The notes below the pieces were generated by a model. The model searched no databases, had not been told where the DNA came from, and was given only the letters and a program-made list of their open reading frames with translations. A program made the position numbers and the translations under genes. DNA of 64,000 nt from Tenacibaculum haliotis (GTDB lineage Bacteria > Bacteroidota > Bacteroidia > Flavobacteriales > Flavobacteriaceae): positions 62,001 through 126,000 of the forward strand of contig NZ_JAOBTH010000027.1 of NCBI RefSeq assembly GCF_025215075.1, read 5' to 3'. Within the stretch, counting starts at the first letter, position 1. Each line of letters opens with the position of its first letter. Positions 45,583 to 55,042 of this stretch are shown here, in pieces.

Positions 45583-46061
45583 TAATTCATTAATTGCTTT
45601 TTATATACTGATTGCGCATTTTTTGCCCAGTCAACCACTTCTTTAATTTCTATTTCTGTTAATTTGGCATCAAAATGTGTCCAAGTATACGAATCAATCG
45701 GCATTTTTAGTTGTGCAACCTCTTCCCAAATTTCTTCCATTTTATGCTCTTTTCGTTTTAAAGAGTAACTTTTCCATTCAGAAAAATTTAATTCATCTTT
45801 CCCTTCTTTAACATGATCTGCCATCCAAAAATTAACAGGAGTAATGTTACTATACCATGGATAGTTAGTTGCGTTACTATGACAATCAAAACATGCCGAT
45901 TTTAAAATTTTATGCAAATTTTTAGGCGGATTCGTTTCCGATACAAAAGGTTGAACAGTACTTAACTCTCCATTATTTTTTTTAGGTTGAAAAAATTGCA
46001 TCACCACTAATACCACAATTATTAGTGCTATTATTTTCTTTAGAATTTTCATAAATTTCAT
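45582..46061 (-). CDS. Haem-binding (cytochrome c-like) envelope protein
   Basis: A 159-residue protein with an N-terminal membrane anchor (IIALIIVVLVVMQFF) and one CxxCH motif in KSACFDCHSNATNYPWYSN (about residue 57), the pattern of the haem-binding domain family (PF14376) in Bacteroidota. Methionine-rich stretches near 125-135 may supply the sixth ligand. Its stop overlaps the glycosyltransferase start, which is an odd pairing with no obvious joint function. Confidence 0.85.
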   Translation of the reverse strand: MKFMKILKKIIALIIVVLVVMQFFQPKKNNGELSTVQPFVSETNPPKNLHKILKSACFDCHSNATNYPWYSNITPVNFWMADHVKEGKDELNFSEWKSYSLKRKEHKMEEIWEEVAQLKMPIDSYTWTHFDAKLTEIEIKEVVDWAKNAQSVYKKQLMN

Positions 46062-46107
46062 TTGAGTTTTTAAAGATATGAAAACTTAATTTATCGACAA
46101 ATAATTG

Positions 46108-46115
46108 TATTTTTG
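46108..46115 (+). promoter_or_regulatory. -7 element (TATTTTTG) for lpdA
   Basis: Full TAnnTTTG match 32 bases before the lpdA ATG. The -33 sequence is not a clear TTTG. Confidence 0.45.
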
Positions 46116-46147
46116 TAATCATTATTTATGAAAAAAAAACACAACTC

Positions 46148-47548
46148 ATGAAATACGATTTAATCGTTATTGGTTCTGGTCCAGGTGGATATATTGCTGC
46201 AATTAGAGCCGCTCAATTAGGATCTAAAGTAGCAATTATCGAAAAATATTCAACTTTAGGTGGTACCTGTTTAAATGTAGGATGTATTCCTTCTAAAGCT
46301 TTATTAGATTCTTCTCATCATTATTACGATGCTGTGCATCATTTTGAAGAACATGGAATTTCGGTTGAAAAGCCTTCTTTCGATTTTGGAAAAATGGTAG
46401 ACCGCAAAGCTAAAGTTGTAGAAACTACAACAGGAGGAATTAAATATTTAATGGACAAGAATGATATTACTGTTCATGAAGGTTTAGGTTCTTTTGAAGA
46501 TGCAACACACGTAAAAGTTACTAAAAACGATGGGACATCAGAAGTAATTGAAGGGACAAACATTATTATAGCAACAGGTTCTAAACCATCTACATTACCG
46601 TTTATTTCTTTAGATAAAGAACGCGTTATAACATCAACCGAAGCTTTAAAACTTAAAGAAGTACCAAAACACTTATTAGTAATTGGTGGTGGAGTAATCG
46701 GTTTAGAGTTAGGTTCTGTTTACAAGCGTTTAGGTGCTGATGTAACTGTAATTGAATATGCTCCAAAAATCACTCCTACCATGGATGCTGATATTTCTAA
46801 AGAACTTCAAAAAGTTTTAAAGAAACAAGGTATGAAGTTTAACACAAGTCACGGTGTTACTTCGGTAGAAAGAAACGGAGATGAAGTTATTGTAAAAGCA
46901 ACCAATAAAAAAGGTGAAGAAGTTACTTTTAACGGAGACTATTGTTTAGTTGCTGTTGGTCGTAAAGCTTTTACAAAAGGTTTAGGTTTAGAAAAAGCAG
47001 GCGTTAAGCTTACTGATAAAGGAATGGTTGACGTAAACGATCATTTACAAACTAGTGTTTCTAACATTTTTGCTATTGGTGATGTTGTTCGTGGAGCAAT
47101 GTTAGCTCATAAAGCTGAAGAAGAAGGTGTTGTTGTTGCTGAATTTTTAGCAGGACAAAAACCTCATATCGATTATAATTTAATTCCTGGTATTGTGTAT
47201 ACATGGCCAGAAGTTGCTGCTGTTGGTAAAACAGAACAAGAATTAAAAGATGCTGGTGTTGCTTATAAAGCTGGTAAATTTTCTATGCGTGCTTTAGGAA
47301 GATCTAGAGCTAGTGGAGATACTGACGGATTTGTAAAAGTATTAGCTGATAAAAATACGGATGAAGTATTAGGAGTTCATATGGTTGGTGCACGTGTTGC
47401 CGATTTAATTATGGAAGCTGCCGTAGCAATGGAATTTAGAGCTTCTGCTGAAGATTTAGCAAGAATATGCCATGGACATCCAACATACTCAGAGGCTGTT
47501 AAAGAAGCTGCAAAAGCTGCTTGGGACGGAAAACCTTTAAATGCTTAA
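46148..47548 (+). CDS. lpdA: Dihydrolipoyl dehydrogenase (E3)
   Basis: Flavoenzyme shared by pyruvate and 2-oxoglutarate dehydrogenase complexes. A 466-residue protein with the FAD motif IGSGPGGYIAAIRAA, the redox disulfide GGTCLNVGCIPSKALL (Cys about 42 and 47), the NAD motif VIGGGVIGLELGSVYKRLGA (about 180), and the C-terminal base in ARICHGHPTYSEA (His about 445). No E1/E2 genes adjacent. Terminator at 47572-47603. Confidence 0.98.
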   Translation: MKYDLIVIGSGPGGYIAAIRAAQLGSKVAIIEKYSTLGGTCLNVGCIPSKALLDSSHHYYDAVHHFEEHGISVEKPSFDFGKMVDRKAKVVETTTGGIKYLMDKNDITVHEGLGSFEDATHVKVTKNDGTSEVIEGTNIIIATGSKPSTLPFISLDKERVITSTEALKLKEVPKHLLVIGGGVIGLELGSVYKRLGADVTVIEYAPKITPTMDADISKELQKVLKKQGMKFNTSHGVTSVERNGDEVIVKATNKKGEEVTFNGDYCLVAVGRKAFTKGLGLEKAGVKLTDKGMVDVNDHLQTSVSNIFAIGDVVRGAMLAHKAEEEGVVVAEFLAGQKPHIDYNLIPGIVYTWPEVAAVGKTEQELKDAGVAYKAGKFSMRALGRSRASGDTDGFVKVLADKNTDEVLGVHMVGARVADLIMEAAVAMEFRASAEDLARICHGHPTYSEAVKEAAKAAWDGKPLNA

Positions 47549-47571
47549 TACAAAGCTTTAAAATATATTTT

Positions 47572-47603
47572 AAAAAAGCAATCTCGTTTGGGATTGCTTT
47601 TTT
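47572..47603 (+). terminator. Terminator of lpdA
   Basis: AAAAAAGCAATC / GATTGCTTTTTT stem of 12 bp with an 8-base loop and T tail. Confidence 0.88.
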
Positions 47604-47674
47604 TTGTTACTAGTTTAATATCATAATTAAACTTTTAAGTATCTTGTAGTTATTATTCGAAAAGTTAAGTTTAG

Positions 47675-48088
47675 ATGGAAGATGAAATTATAGATAAACT
47701 ATTATTAGAAATATCAAATACAGATCAATATTTTTACTCTGTTAATCAAACAGATAATCCTAATGAATATATAAATAAGATGGATCCTTTGATTTATTTA
47801 AAAGATGAGCTTAAATTAATTCGTTTACCTTTTGACACTAACTATATAACGCTAACCCCTTTAGGAGTGGAAGTAATAGAAAAAGGTGGTTGGATTCAAT
47901 ATAAAAAATGGAAATCATTAAAGGAGAATTTAGAATTAAAAAAAACTAAAATTGACGTTGATTTATCTGAAAAAACACTCAAAGAATTTCCAAAGACTAA
48001 ATGGTTTGCAAGAATTGGATTTATAATCGGAATATTACTTGCTTTAAAAGAATTATATATATTAATATTTCAAAAAACAAATCATTAA
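47675..48088 (+). CDS. Hypothetical protein with C-terminal membrane segment
   Basis: A 137-residue protein. The N-terminal ~75 residues (LLLEISNTDQYFYSVNQTD ... YLKDELKLIRLPFDTNYITLTPLGVEVIEKGGW) look like a small winged-helix-type domain, and the C-terminal part (WFARIGFIIGILLALKELYILIF) is a single hydrophobic segment. A membrane-tethered DNA-binding-like protein is a possible reading but not a firm one. Ends in a terminator shared with ppiD. Confidence 0.65.
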   Translation: MEDEIIDKLLLEISNTDQYFYSVNQTDNPNEYINKMDPLIYLKDELKLIRLPFDTNYITLTPLGVEVIEKGGWIQYKKWKSLKENLELKKTKIDVDLSEKTLKEFPKTKWFARIGFIIGILLALKELYILIFQKTNH

Positions 48089-48090
48089 AT

Positions 48091-48123
48091 AAAAAAATCC
48101 GAACTCATTGAGTTCGGATTTTT
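48091..48123. terminator. Bidirectional terminator, hypothetical gene / ppiD
   Basis: AAAAAATCCGAACTCA (48091-48106) / TGAGTTCGGATTTTTT (48108-48123), perfect complement. Confidence 0.9.
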
Positions 48124-48143
48124 TATATTTTAACTTTTTTAGC

Positions 48144-50264
48144 TTATTGAATCCCGTAAAAAGAACTCATGTTATCTTCAATATTAGAAGCTTTTTTAAT
48201 TGCTTCATACATTTGAAAAGATTTGTTTTTTCTTTCGTTTACTAAACGTTTTCTGTAAGAATCGTAGTTTGGTAAAGCTGTTGGTAATGTTTTAGAAGTA
48301 ACTTCAAAAGCAAATAAACCTTTATCTCCTATTACATTTTTAACAACGGTGTTTTCTTTTGCGTTTAACATAGCTCCTACTACTTTTGGTTCAAATCCTA
48401 CACCAGAAATTGTTGGTGATTGTAAGTTTACATCCGTAGCATTTTTAACTGTTACAGTTACTGATTTTGCCATTTCTGCTAAAGTAGCTCCGCTAATTTT
48501 AGCTTCAATTAATTTGGCTTTTCTTTCTTTTGTTAAAATAGGACGAACGATTGCGATTGCTTTTTCAACTGGCATTAAACCTTTTTCCGTTTTAGCAGTT
48601 AAAATAGCTACTACATAACCACCTTCAACATCAAAACGTTTAGATAATCCTGTGTTTACTTCTGAATCAAAAGACCAAGTGATTATTTCTCTTTCTTTAC
48701 CAATACCTGGTACAACTTCATCTAAAGATTTTAAACCTACTGCTGGCAAAGCTGTTAAATTTTTCTCTTTTACAACTTCATCAAAGTTTTTACCGTTTGC
48801 TAATTCTAAAGCAAAAGTTTCTGCATTTTGAAAAACAGTATTTTCTGTTTCTTCAGAAGCTTCTATCTTACGACCAAATGTTGCTAATTTTACAACTGAT
48901 TGAAAGTTCTTTTGATCATCAATTTTAATTATATGGAATCCGAATTGAGATTTAACAACTCCCATGTCTCCTTTTTTACCTTCAAAAACAAAATCTCTAA
49001 AAGCTGGTACCATTCTGTTGTAACCAAACCAATCGTAAAATCCTTCTTTTTCAACCGAACCTTTATCCGAAGAAAATTCTTTTACAAATTCGCCAAATTT
49101 AGATTTGTTTCCTTTTAATACAACTAACAAACTATCTGCTGTACTTTTTGCTTCTTCTTCTGTTTGAGATACAGTAGCATCTGCATTTGACAACCCTACA
49201 AAAGGAATTAAAATGTGACTTGCTTGCGCAGAGTCTGGTAACTGAACAACTGTCGTTATTTTAGATAACTTAAAGTGGTTTGCGTCTTTATATGGTCCAA
49301 AAACATCACCTTCTTTTCCATTAAAAATTTCTTCTGCAATTACCTGTGGTACCTGTACTTTAAACTTGTAATTGTTATCTAACGTAATGTCTGAATCATT
49401 TTCTGATAAAAACTCAGTATAATTAGTTGTATTTTTTAATCCTTTAACTGAAATATTAGCGCTCGTAACTGAATCTTCAATTAGCTTAGCAACTTCTGCC
49501 TTAATAGCTACTTCATCATCAGAAGTTGGTTTAATATCAAACTTTACAAAGTTAATATCTCTAGAAGCATCTACTTGAAAGTTTTGCTCGTGTTTATTTA
49601 TATAAGTCTTAACATCGCTCTTTTTTAAAGTAACTAAACTATCAGCAATTGTTGTATAAGGAACATATACGTATTTACCTGAAACCTTTGTGTTTTCTGT
49701 TAAGTATTGTGCTTCACCTTCTTTTAAAGAAGCTCCTAAACCAGCTGCAACAAGATTATCGTATGCTGTTTTTTCAAGATTGTTTTTTAATGAAAACATG
49801 TAGTTTTGCCAATTTTTCCAATCAGCACCGTTTTCTTCTTTAATTGTTGCTAAAAATTCTTTGAATTTATTTTTATCAAGAATATTTGATGTTTGAAACC
49901 TTGGATCATTTAAGATAAACTCTGTTTCATACAATTTATTCATAATATCAGCATCTCCAACAGTAATTCCTGCTTCTTCTAACTGAGTTTTGTATATTTT
50001 TTGTCTGATTAAATTTCCCCAAACTGCTTTTGCAGCTTGCATTTCAGAAATACTATTACCAGTTTGTGCTTTATAAGCATCTAAAGCTTCCGCAAATTCT
50101 TGGCGCGAGATTGTTTCTCCATTTACTTCACCAATTTCATTTACTTTACTTGCATTAAAAAAATCTGATATTGTAGAAGGGTCTAATACAAAAGCGAAAA
50201 GTGCTAAACCAATTACAAGAATTAAGAACATTGAACGTTCTCTAATCTTCGATAAAATTGCCAT
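48144..50264 (-). CDS. PpiD-like membrane peptidyl-prolyl isomerase
   Basis: Periplasmic chaperone/isomerase. A 706-residue protein: N-terminal membrane anchor (SMFLILVIGLALFAFVLDPS), SurA_N-type helical region (residues ~40-250), one parvulin rotamase domain (about 345-440: ASHILIPFVGLSNADATV, GFYDWFGYNRMVPAFRDFVFEGKKGDMGVVKSQFGFHIIKI) and a helical C-terminal part. E. coli PpiD has a similar layout. Last gene of the coaX-to-ppiD run, 111 bases after the CNNM gene. Confidence 0.9.
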   Translation of the reverse strand: MAILSKIRERSMFLILVIGLALFAFVLDPSTISDFFNASKVNEIGEVNGETISRQEFAEALDAYKAQTGNSISEMQAAKAVWGNLIRQKIYKTQLEEAGITVGDADIMNKLYETEFILNDPRFQTSNILDKNKFKEFLATIKEENGADWKNWQNYMFSLKNNLEKTAYDNLVAAGLGASLKEGEAQYLTENTKVSGKYVYVPYTTIADSLVTLKKSDVKTYINKHEQNFQVDASRDINFVKFDIKPTSDDEVAIKAEVAKLIEDSVTSANISVKGLKNTTNYTEFLSENDSDITLDNNYKFKVQVPQVIAEEIFNGKEGDVFGPYKDANHFKLSKITTVVQLPDSAQASHILIPFVGLSNADATVSQTEEEAKSTADSLLVVLKGNKSKFGEFVKEFSSDKGSVEKEGFYDWFGYNRMVPAFRDFVFEGKKGDMGVVKSQFGFHIIKIDDQKNFQSVVKLATFGRKIEASEETENTVFQNAETFALELANGKNFDEVVKEKNLTALPAVGLKSLDEVVPGIGKEREIITWSFDSEVNTGLSKRFDVEGGYVVAILTAKTEKGLMPVEKAIAIVRPILTKERKAKLIEAKISGATLAEMAKSVTVTVKNATDVNLQSPTISGVGFEPKVVGAMLNAKENTVVKNVIGDKGLFAFEVTSKTLPTALPNYDSYRKRLVNERKNKSFQMYEAIKKASNIEDNMSSFYGIQ

Positions 50265-50375
50265 ACGTTATTTATTTTATTTACAGTGAGCGAAAATACA
50301 ATTTCATAGTAAACAATGCAATCTTTTTTTAAGCTGTTTTCAATAGAGTTCTACTTTGCTTGGAATAAGTTACGA

Positions 50376-51671
50376 TTACTCTTCTTTATCGACCTTTTTT
50401 AAGTAAAGTGCATCGATTTTAGTAGCACTAACTTTTAATATTTTAATGTAAAATTTATCGATTTCCAAAATCTCATCTTGTTCGGGAATCGTTTCTGTAT
50501 GATCGATAATAAATCCACCTAAAGTTTCGTAGGCTTCTTCCTTAGGAATATTTAAATCGTATTCTTCATTTAAATAATCGACTTCTAAACGTGCCGAAAA
50601 ATTAAATTCTTTATCATTTATTTTCTCCTCTAATAATTCTTGACTATCATGTTCATCTTCAATTTCACCAAACAACTCCTCTACAACGTCTTCAACAGTG
50701 ATGATTCCTGATGTACCTCCATATTCATCAACAACAACAGCAATACTCTTTCTTTTTTTCATTAAACTGTTTAAAACATCATTGATAATCATTGATTCTG
50801 GCACAAACTCTACAGGTAATAATATTGATTTAATAGAGCTAGGTTTCTTAAACAACTCAAAAGCATTTACGTATCCTAAAATATCATCTAAAGAATTTTT
50901 GTAAACCAAAATTTTAGACAAACCAGTTGTTATAAATATGTTTTTAAGTGCATCTACTGATTGATGTATATCAATTGCCATAATTTCGGTTCGCGGCACC
51001 ATAATTTCTCGTGCTTTTACCTTATGAAATTCTAATGCGTTTTGAAAAATTTGAATTTCAGAATCAACCACACCTTCATCGTCTCTACCTCCATCCAATT
51101 GTTCTGAGATATAATGTCCTAATTCTTCTTTGCTAAATTCTGTTTTAGCTTCATCTTCTCTAATTTTAAAAAAAACAAATAAGCAGAAGTCAGAAATTTT
51201 TGTGATAACCCAAGTTATTCCGTAAAACAGTAAGTAGAATACATATGCTGGAACTACAAAAACCTTAAGTGTTTCGTTTGCATAAATTCTGAAAATTGTT
51301 TTAGGTAAAAATTCAGCGGTTACTAATATAAGTACTGTAGAGACTACTGTTTGTGTTAACAGATTTAAATCATCTAATAAATAATTTATAAATGTAATGT
51401 TTGTTGGCAACAGTGTTTGAAACCAATTCATTAACAATTGTCCCATAAAGTAACTGTAAATTACTAACGCAACATTATTACCCACTAACATAGTGGTAAT
51501 AAATTTTGATGATTTCTCGGTAAGTATTGCTAAAATTTTAGGTAAAAAACCAGCTCTTTTTTTTTCTAACTCAATATGTAATTTATTGGCAGAAACAAAA
51601 GCTATTTCCATTCCTGAAAAAAAGGCTGAAAACAATATAGAAGCAAAGATTATAATGATTTGGAATTCCAT
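50376..51671 (-). CDS. CNNM/CorC family transporter-like protein
   Basis: A 431-residue protein. DUF21 membrane domain at about 1-190 (ILFSAFFSGMEIAFVSANKLHIELEKKR; VTAEFLPKTIFRIYANETL), a CBS pair at about 210-335 (IMVPRTEIMAIDIHQSVDAL; VVDEYGGTSGIITVEDVVEELFGEIEDEHD), and a CorC/HlyC C-terminal domain (about 345-425). Family members take part in Mg2+/Co2+ transport or efflux. GldE is a related flavobacterial protein but sits in another gene context, so this one is not called GldE. Start overlaps the small protein upstream by one base. Confidence 0.88.
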   Translation of the reverse strand: MEFQIIIIFASILFSAFFSGMEIAFVSANKLHIELEKKRAGFLPKILAILTEKSSKFITTMLVGNNVALVIYSYFMGQLLMNWFQTLLPTNITFINYLLDDLNLLTQTVVSTVLILVTAEFLPKTIFRIYANETLKVFVVPAYVFYLLFYGITWVITKISDFCLFVFFKIREDEAKTEFSKEELGHYISEQLDGGRDDEGVVDSEIQIFQNALEFHKVKAREIMVPRTEIMAIDIHQSVDALKNIFITTGLSKILVYKNSLDDILGYVNAFELFKKPSSIKSILLPVEFVPESMIINDVLNSLMKKRKSIAVVVDEYGGTSGIITVEDVVEELFGEIEDEHDSQELLEEKINDKEFNFSARLEVDYLNEEYDLNIPKEEAYETLGGFIIDHTETIPEQDEILEIDKFYIKILKVSATKIDALYLKKVDKEE

Positions 51672-51868
51672 TATTGTTGTTGATTTCTCTTTGCTACTTT
51701 TCTTCTAAAGTGGCGTTTAAAAAAGAAAATTAAGGTAATAAATATACCAAAGCCAAACATAATAAGCGCTTCTTGTTTATCTGAACTCCATTTTAAGATT
51801 CCTTCAATAAAAAAGATTACTCCAAGTACAAGGTATCCGTATTGTAAATATTTCCAAAGTGTATTCAT
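51671..51868 (-). CDS. Small membrane protein in the lptC operon
   Basis: A 65-residue protein with two hydrophobic segments (GYLVLGVIFFIEGILKW and ALIMFGFGIFITLIFFF) and a basic C-terminus (KRHFRRKVAKRNQQQ). Stop and start codons overlap with the CNNM gene. No family recognised; the position between lptC and CNNM is typical of Flavobacteriaceae. Confidence 0.8.
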   Translation of the reverse strand: MNTLWKYLQYGYLVLGVIFFIEGILKWSSDKQEALIMFGFGIFITLIFFFKRHFRRKVAKRNQQQ

Positions 51869-51874
51869 ATTATT

Positions 51875-52441
51875 TTATTTTTGATCCGTCTGAAAGTCTC
51901 CAGTAATATCTTTAGCAATCCATTTGGTTAAATCTTCTCTAGACTCAAAACCAAATCCATTTATAGTATCTCTTAATGTAGTTAATCTAAAACCATCTTC
52001 GGTAAAAAAATAATGTTCTTTTTGATCCCAAAATAATTGGTTGGTTTCTAATTTTGTATGTTCCCTGTGATTTAAAATTACCACATTTCCTTTAATTTCA
52101 GAAACACTTGTTTTATTATACGCTATTGCATAATTACCTGTAATAGTTGTAGAATCCTTTCCTCCTTTATCAATCGAAACAATTTTTATTCCTTTAGGAA
52201 ACTCGTTATAAGGATGCTCCTTACGGTTAGAAAAATCATAAAAAACAGCTGCATTTGTTTTTGATGTTATTTTACCTGAATCTTTTTTTATGTGATAAAT
52301 ATTTTTAGCCATCCCAATAGGCATGTTTTTATCTGCCAAAAAATCGCGTACTTCTTTTTTAGAGTTGATACAAGAAAAAAGCATTGCTACCATAAAAATG
52401 GTAGCAATGCTTTTACATATATGTATTGAATATGATTTCAT
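51875..52441 (-). CDS. lptC: LptC-like lipoprotein (LPS transport)
   Basis: A 188-residue protein with lipobox MLFSC (Cys about 23) and an LptC-type beta-jellyroll (about 60-170: IVSIDKGGKDSTTITGNYAIAYNKTSVSEIKGNVVILNHREHTKLETNQLFWD). In this phylum LptC is a lipoprotein bridging LptBFG and the outer-membrane side. I use the ATG at 52441, right behind the TPR gene, rather than one 42 bases upstream. A perfect hairpin with a T run (52375-52410) lies inside codons 11-22, which is odd for a translated region. Confidence 0.85.
   Translation of the reverse strand: MKSYSIHICKSIATIFMVAMLFSCINSKKEVRDFLADKNMPIGMAKNIYHIKKDSGKITSKTNAAVFYDFSNRKEHPYNEFPKGIKIVSIDKGGKDSTTITGNYAIAYNKTSVSEIKGNVVILNHREHTKLETNQLFWDQKEHYFFTEDGFRLTTLRDTINGFGFESREDLTKWIAKDITGDFQTDQK
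52375..52410 (-). terminator. Terminator-like hairpin inside lptC
   Basis: GCATTGCTACCAT and ATGGTAGCAATGC are exact reverse complements (52381-52393, 52398-52410) with a 4-base loop, and on the minus strand six T bases follow (52380-52375). It lies within the signal-peptide codons of lptC, so RNA polymerase coming from coaX could stop here unless translation is coupled. An attenuator-like function is inferred. Confidence 0.65.
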
Positions 52442-52449
52442 TTCGTTTA

Positions 52450-53760
52450 TTAAGGAATACGCACTGTTTCTCCTATCCAACATCCAATCCTATGAGTTCC
52501 TCCAGATGCTACACCTTTTTGAAATACTAATTTCTTAGATGGCATGTTCTTTCTATAACTAGAAATGTATCTGTTAGCCCCACAACCTGGATCTACTTTT
52601 TTAGCTTTTAATGCTTTATTTAAAGCAGCTACATATACCATTCTTTTTTCAAATTCATCACTACCACAAGAATTTGCACTCTTTTGGTATAAACTAGCAA
52701 TAAACAAATAAGCTTTCCCCATATTAGGATTATACTTTAATGCTTGGTAAGCTAAAGCTCTTGCTCTTGCACCACTTGCACCTTGCGCTTCTCTTAATTT
52801 ATACTTCGCCTTTACAAAAGGATCTGTTTCTAAATCGAATGCTTTTTTTCTCATTTTAGCAGCACCACTTCTATCTCCGTTCTTAGCTAAAACTCCAGCT
52901 ACGAAATTAAAAGCATCCGAAGATTGAGTTACATCTGCATATGCTTTTGCCAATTTCTCGTATAAAGGATCTGTTTGACAACCTTTATTGTGCATTCTAT
53001 TTACAGCTCTTTTTAACCAAACACCATCAGTTTTCTTTCCTTCAAAATCCCTAGTATAAATAGGTATTAATCGTTCGCATGTTGCAATTTTAGAAATCAT
53101 AGCGTCTAAACCACCTTCTACTTGACCTAAAGCACCTGAATTAATAGTGAATGCTTTTAAGTTTCTTCCCTCTCTAGCGTCAATAGTTCCTAAAGAATCT
53201 TTTTCTTGTAACTTCGCTATTCTCTTATTGTAATCTTCTAATTTTACTTCTACAGATTCCATTACATCATCATAAGTATCAAATACTTTTTGAGGATCTG
53301 TATCTTTATTCTCTTCTGCAATAGCTTTAAAATATCTAAAAATATTTTTTACACTCATGTCTGTAGGAGAAATATCGTATGCCTTCTTTAAAATTTCAAA
53401 AACTTCTGCATCAGTAGCTAATTTATTTTTTATCAAAAGCTTAGCGTAATCACTATGCACTTTCGCAGGTCTTTTTCCTGGAAAATTTAACAATCTAGCG
53501 TTATAAATTCTTTTTGCTAACGGATAATCTTTAGTGTTCTTAGCAACTTTAGCTCCTAATACATATATATTGACTGATAATTTTGGGCAATTAGTTAATA
53601 AATGCTCTAAATTTATTTTAGCTGCGTCATATTTCTTTGTATTTGCATCTCCTTTAAAAAGATTATACTTTACATTACAATCTTGCCCCGTTTGTGCATT
53701 AACACCATTTACGGCTACAAACAAAAATAAACCTGTTAGTAAATACGTAATTTTTTTCAT
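52450..53760 (-). CDS. Exported TPR-type protein
   Basis: A 436-residue protein with a signal peptide (LLTGLFLFVAVNGVNAQ) and several degenerate tetratricopeptide units: YDAAKINLEHLLTNCPKLS, YPLAKRIYNARLLNFPGK, PLYEKLAKAYADVTQSSDAFNFVAGVLAKNGDRSGAAKMRKKAFDLE, ALAYQALKYNPNMGKAYLFIASLYQK. Contains several Cys (CERLIP, CQTDP, CGSDE, CGANR). Ends GGTHRIGCWIGETVRIP. Function unknown; placed between the outer-membrane protein and lptC. Confidence 0.82.
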   Translation of the reverse strand: MKKITYLLTGLFLFVAVNGVNAQTGQDCNVKYNLFKGDANTKKYDAAKINLEHLLTNCPKLSVNIYVLGAKVAKNTKDYPLAKRIYNARLLNFPGKRPAKVHSDYAKLLIKNKLATDAEVFEILKKAYDISPTDMSVKNIFRYFKAIAEENKDTDPQKVFDTYDDVMESVEVKLEDYNKRIAKLQEKDSLGTIDAREGRNLKAFTINSGALGQVEGGLDAMISKIATCERLIPIYTRDFEGKKTDGVWLKRAVNRMHNKGCQTDPLYEKLAKAYADVTQSSDAFNFVAGVLAKNGDRSGAAKMRKKAFDLETDPFVKAKYKLREAQGASGARARALAYQALKYNPNMGKAYLFIASLYQKSANSCGSDEFEKRMVYVAALNKALKAKKVDPGCGANRYISSYRKNMPSKKLVFQKGVASGGTHRIGCWIGETVRIP

Positions 53761-53776
53761 CCTGAATTAGTTTTTA

Positions 53777-55042
53777 TTAATCAATTTTTCTTCTATTAAA
53801 CCACTTAAGACTATTTAAAGATAAACTTAATCTAATATTAAAATAGTTTTCTTTTGCTAAGTTATTATCGGTTGTTCCTTTTTGCCCATATTCAAATCCA
53901 ATGTTTACATTTGATAATTGTCTTGGCAATGGTAACCCTAAACCAACATTTATGCCAAAGTCTTTAATTGCTGTAAAATCATTAGTTGTTTTCACTAATA
54001 ATCCAGTATCTTCGAAACGCAAACCTGCTCTATAGGTAACTCTGTCCCAGTAACTTGAAATTGAATTTACTTTAGGAATATAGTATCCTCCAATTGAAAA
54101 CTTACTTGAATCGTCGTACTTATACCCTGCTCCATTAGATATCAAAGAACTATTAGTTTTCAATGCACTTTGCATCTGTTGATTTACTCCTACATACCAT
54201 TTATTCTCTTTCCCTAAACCAACTCCAAAGACTGTTTTCATAGGCATATTTACATCTCCTGTTACTTCTCTATTAAATAACGTTTGTTTTACATCAAGTT
54301 CTCCATTAGTTGCAGAAAACGTAAACATTTTCTCATTTCCGCTTGCAGACAAATCGCTATCTACAGTAACTGACGCACCTAAAAATAGGTCCATTTTATT
54401 TTTCAATTCTCGTTTATACTGCGCTCCTAATTTAAATTGCCCCCCTCTAATATTAACAGATTCTTCATGCTTTGTTGGACGCAAATTATTTAGCCTTTGA
54501 TTAATAATATTATTTTCTAAATTCCCAAAAACATAACCAGCCTCTATACCTAAAGACAGCCCTTCATAAACATACATACCAAAACTGGCATATATTTTAT
54601 TTGTACCACCTTCTCCGCTGAACAAAGAAACATCTGTTTCATCTTTATTATCTAATAATGAATATCCTACAGATGAAAACGGCTGTAAACCTACCGAGAA
54701 ACCAGCTTTTTTACCAATAGGAAACCCTAATGAAATGTATCTTAAATTTGTTGAATTACCTGATTGTGATGAATTTTCTTCCTTAAGTGTTAAAAAACTT
54801 ACACTACCACCTATACCGTAAGTAGCAACAGTCAAGTCAGCATTTGCGGCTGGATTGGTAAAGTTTAAATGAAACTTATCTTTTAAAGCAACACCAATAC
54901 CTCCCATAGATGCTTGCTCTACCGTTACTGCTTCAAAATTTTCTCCGATTCCAAAATAAGAATATGGTGATGCACTATTTCTTTGGGCTGATATTGTTAC
55001 TGTGCTAAGCACTAACAATCCTAATATATATCTCTTAATCAT
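53777..55042 (-). CDS. Outer-membrane beta-barrel protein of the lptC operon
   Basis: A 421-residue protein with a signal peptide (GLLVLSTVTISAQR) and alternating strand patterns typical of a barrel (FSVGLQPFSSVGYSL, KIYASFGMYVYEGLSLGIEAGYVFG, VNIGFEYGQKGTTDNNLAKENYFNIRLSLSL). SPYSYFGIGENFEAVTVEQASMGGIGVAL is a start seen in flavobacterial FadL/OmpP1-like proteins. Ligand unknown. It overlaps coaX by 8 bases. Confidence 0.85.
   Translation of the reverse strand: MIKRYILGLLVLSTVTISAQRNSASPYSYFGIGENFEAVTVEQASMGGIGVALKDKFHLNFTNPAANADLTVATYGIGGSVSFLTLKEENSSQSGNSTNLRYISLGFPIGKKAGFSVGLQPFSSVGYSLLDNKDETDVSLFSGEGGTNKIYASFGMYVYEGLSLGIEAGYVFGNLENNIINQRLNNLRPTKHEESVNIRGGQFKLGAQYKRELKNKMDLFLGASVTVDSDLSASGNEKMFTFSATNGELDVKQTLFNREVTGDVNMPMKTVFGVGLGKENKWYVGVNQQMQSALKTNSSLISNGAGYKYDDSSKFSIGGYYIPKVNSISSYWDRVTYRAGLRFEDTGLLVKTTNDFTAIKDFGINVGLGLPLPRQLSNVNIGFEYGQKGTTDNNLAKENYFNIRLSLSLNSLKWFNRRKID

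Noticed and set aside
50376..51671. Calling the CNNM protein GldE
   Set aside because: The family is related, but gldE normally lies near ssb and gldD; here the neighbours are lptC and ppiD.
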